Below, in pieces: positions 63,983 to 64,000 of a stretch of DNA of 64,000 nt; position 1 is the first letter of the stretch, and the number at the start of each line of letters is the position of its first letter. This DNA is from an uncultured Schlesneria sp. Its GTDB lineage: Bacteria > Planctomycetota > Planctomycetia > Planctomycetales > Planctomycetaceae. The position numbers and the translations under genes were made by a program. The notes beneath the pieces are model-generated. The model was not told the origin of the DNA. It ran no database searches and saw nothing but the letters and a program-made list of their open reading frames with translations. The stretch spans positions 27,723 through 91,722 of the forward strand of contig CAIULL010000284.1 of NCBI GenBank assembly GCA_903899985.1. The letters run 5' to 3'.

Positions 63983-64000
63983 TTCTCTTTATTTCGAGGC

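Overview
The window looks like the chromosome of a free-living planctomycete (Planctomycetaceae-like). The indicators are a DUF1559 protein with a prepilin-type N-terminus, a sulfatase next to an SGNH hydrolase, a kinase-like protein fused to a beta-helix region, a DUF58/transglutaminase pair, a two-domain cyclase lipoprotein, a small protein starting MGDFFKPWRR, many GTG/TTG starts, and genes on both strands in short operons. Genus assignment is not possible from this alone. There is no CRISPR array, rRNA, recognisable tRNA or complete insertion sequence.

Layout. 1-7.5 kb: a large secreted carboxypeptidase-regulatory-like protein cut by the window edge, a DUF937 protein, a DUF1345 membrane protein, a YpfJ-type zinc protease and a triple-PDZ protein. 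7.5-10.6 kb: a two-component system (histidine kinase plus NtrC-type sigma-54 activator). 10.7-13.9 kb: an accessory patch with a possible gene remnant, an orphan acyl-carrier-like protein, a Tat-exported amidohydrolase, an orphan double-CXXC immunity-like protein and a gene-poor stretch with two palindrome-bounded elements. 13.8-18.2 kb: a PfkB sugar kinase, purB, a class IV aminotransferase and a SufU-type scaffold. 18.3-21.5 kb: the rpsB-tsf-pyrH-frr translation operon. 21.9-24.9 kb: sulfatase, SGNH hydrolase and queE. 24.9-28.3 kb: a minus-strand run of nitroreductase, FolB-FolK fusion, queuosine-precursor transporter and RibD C-terminal reductase. 29-36.6 kb: rhlE helicase, DUF58, transglutaminase and UbiD. 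37-38.4 kb: small membrane proteins and a ParE/ParD-like toxin-antitoxin pair. 38.5-41.5 kb: a primary-type sigma factor and rpsA. 42-45.6 kb: a glycosyltransferase/methyltransferase cluster. 46-53 kb: apgM, double cyclase, pseudokinase and M50 protease. 53.4-57.5 kb: thiG, thiS, DUF1559, LarA homologue and FHA protein. 57.9-60.3 kb: SPFH-GYF protein and HtrA protease. 61-64 kb: the cysT-cysW-cysA sulfate importer, entering from the right edge.

How the genes work together. The core is housekeeping: translation (S2, EF-Ts, RRF, S1), nucleotide and cofactor synthesis (UMP kinase, PurB, thiazole, folate-like, queuosine, riboflavin-like), sulfate uptake and envelope quality control (HtrA, SPFH, PDZ, M50, YpfJ). 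The 24.1-27.6 kb block gathers genes for GTP-derived cofactors.

Most notable observations: (1) the FolK half of the FolB-FolK fusion carries five 24-bp tandem repeats that multiply its own conserved motif, and it has also lost the usual RWGPR/APR-type catalytic Arg; (2) two intergenic copies of a strongly conserved double-hairpin element, at about 41.88 kb (minus) and 51.95 kb (plus), with fixed spacing and variable loops, which I do not recognise and which may be an undescribed structured RNA or palindromic mobile element; (3) a two-domain cyclase protein whose halves have lost different metal ligands; (4) a pseudokinase fused to a beta-helix; (5) an orphan contact-dependent-toxin-type immunity gene beside a 15-bp perfect terminal inverted repeat element. 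Coordinates of motifs were read by eye. No database or alignment program was run.
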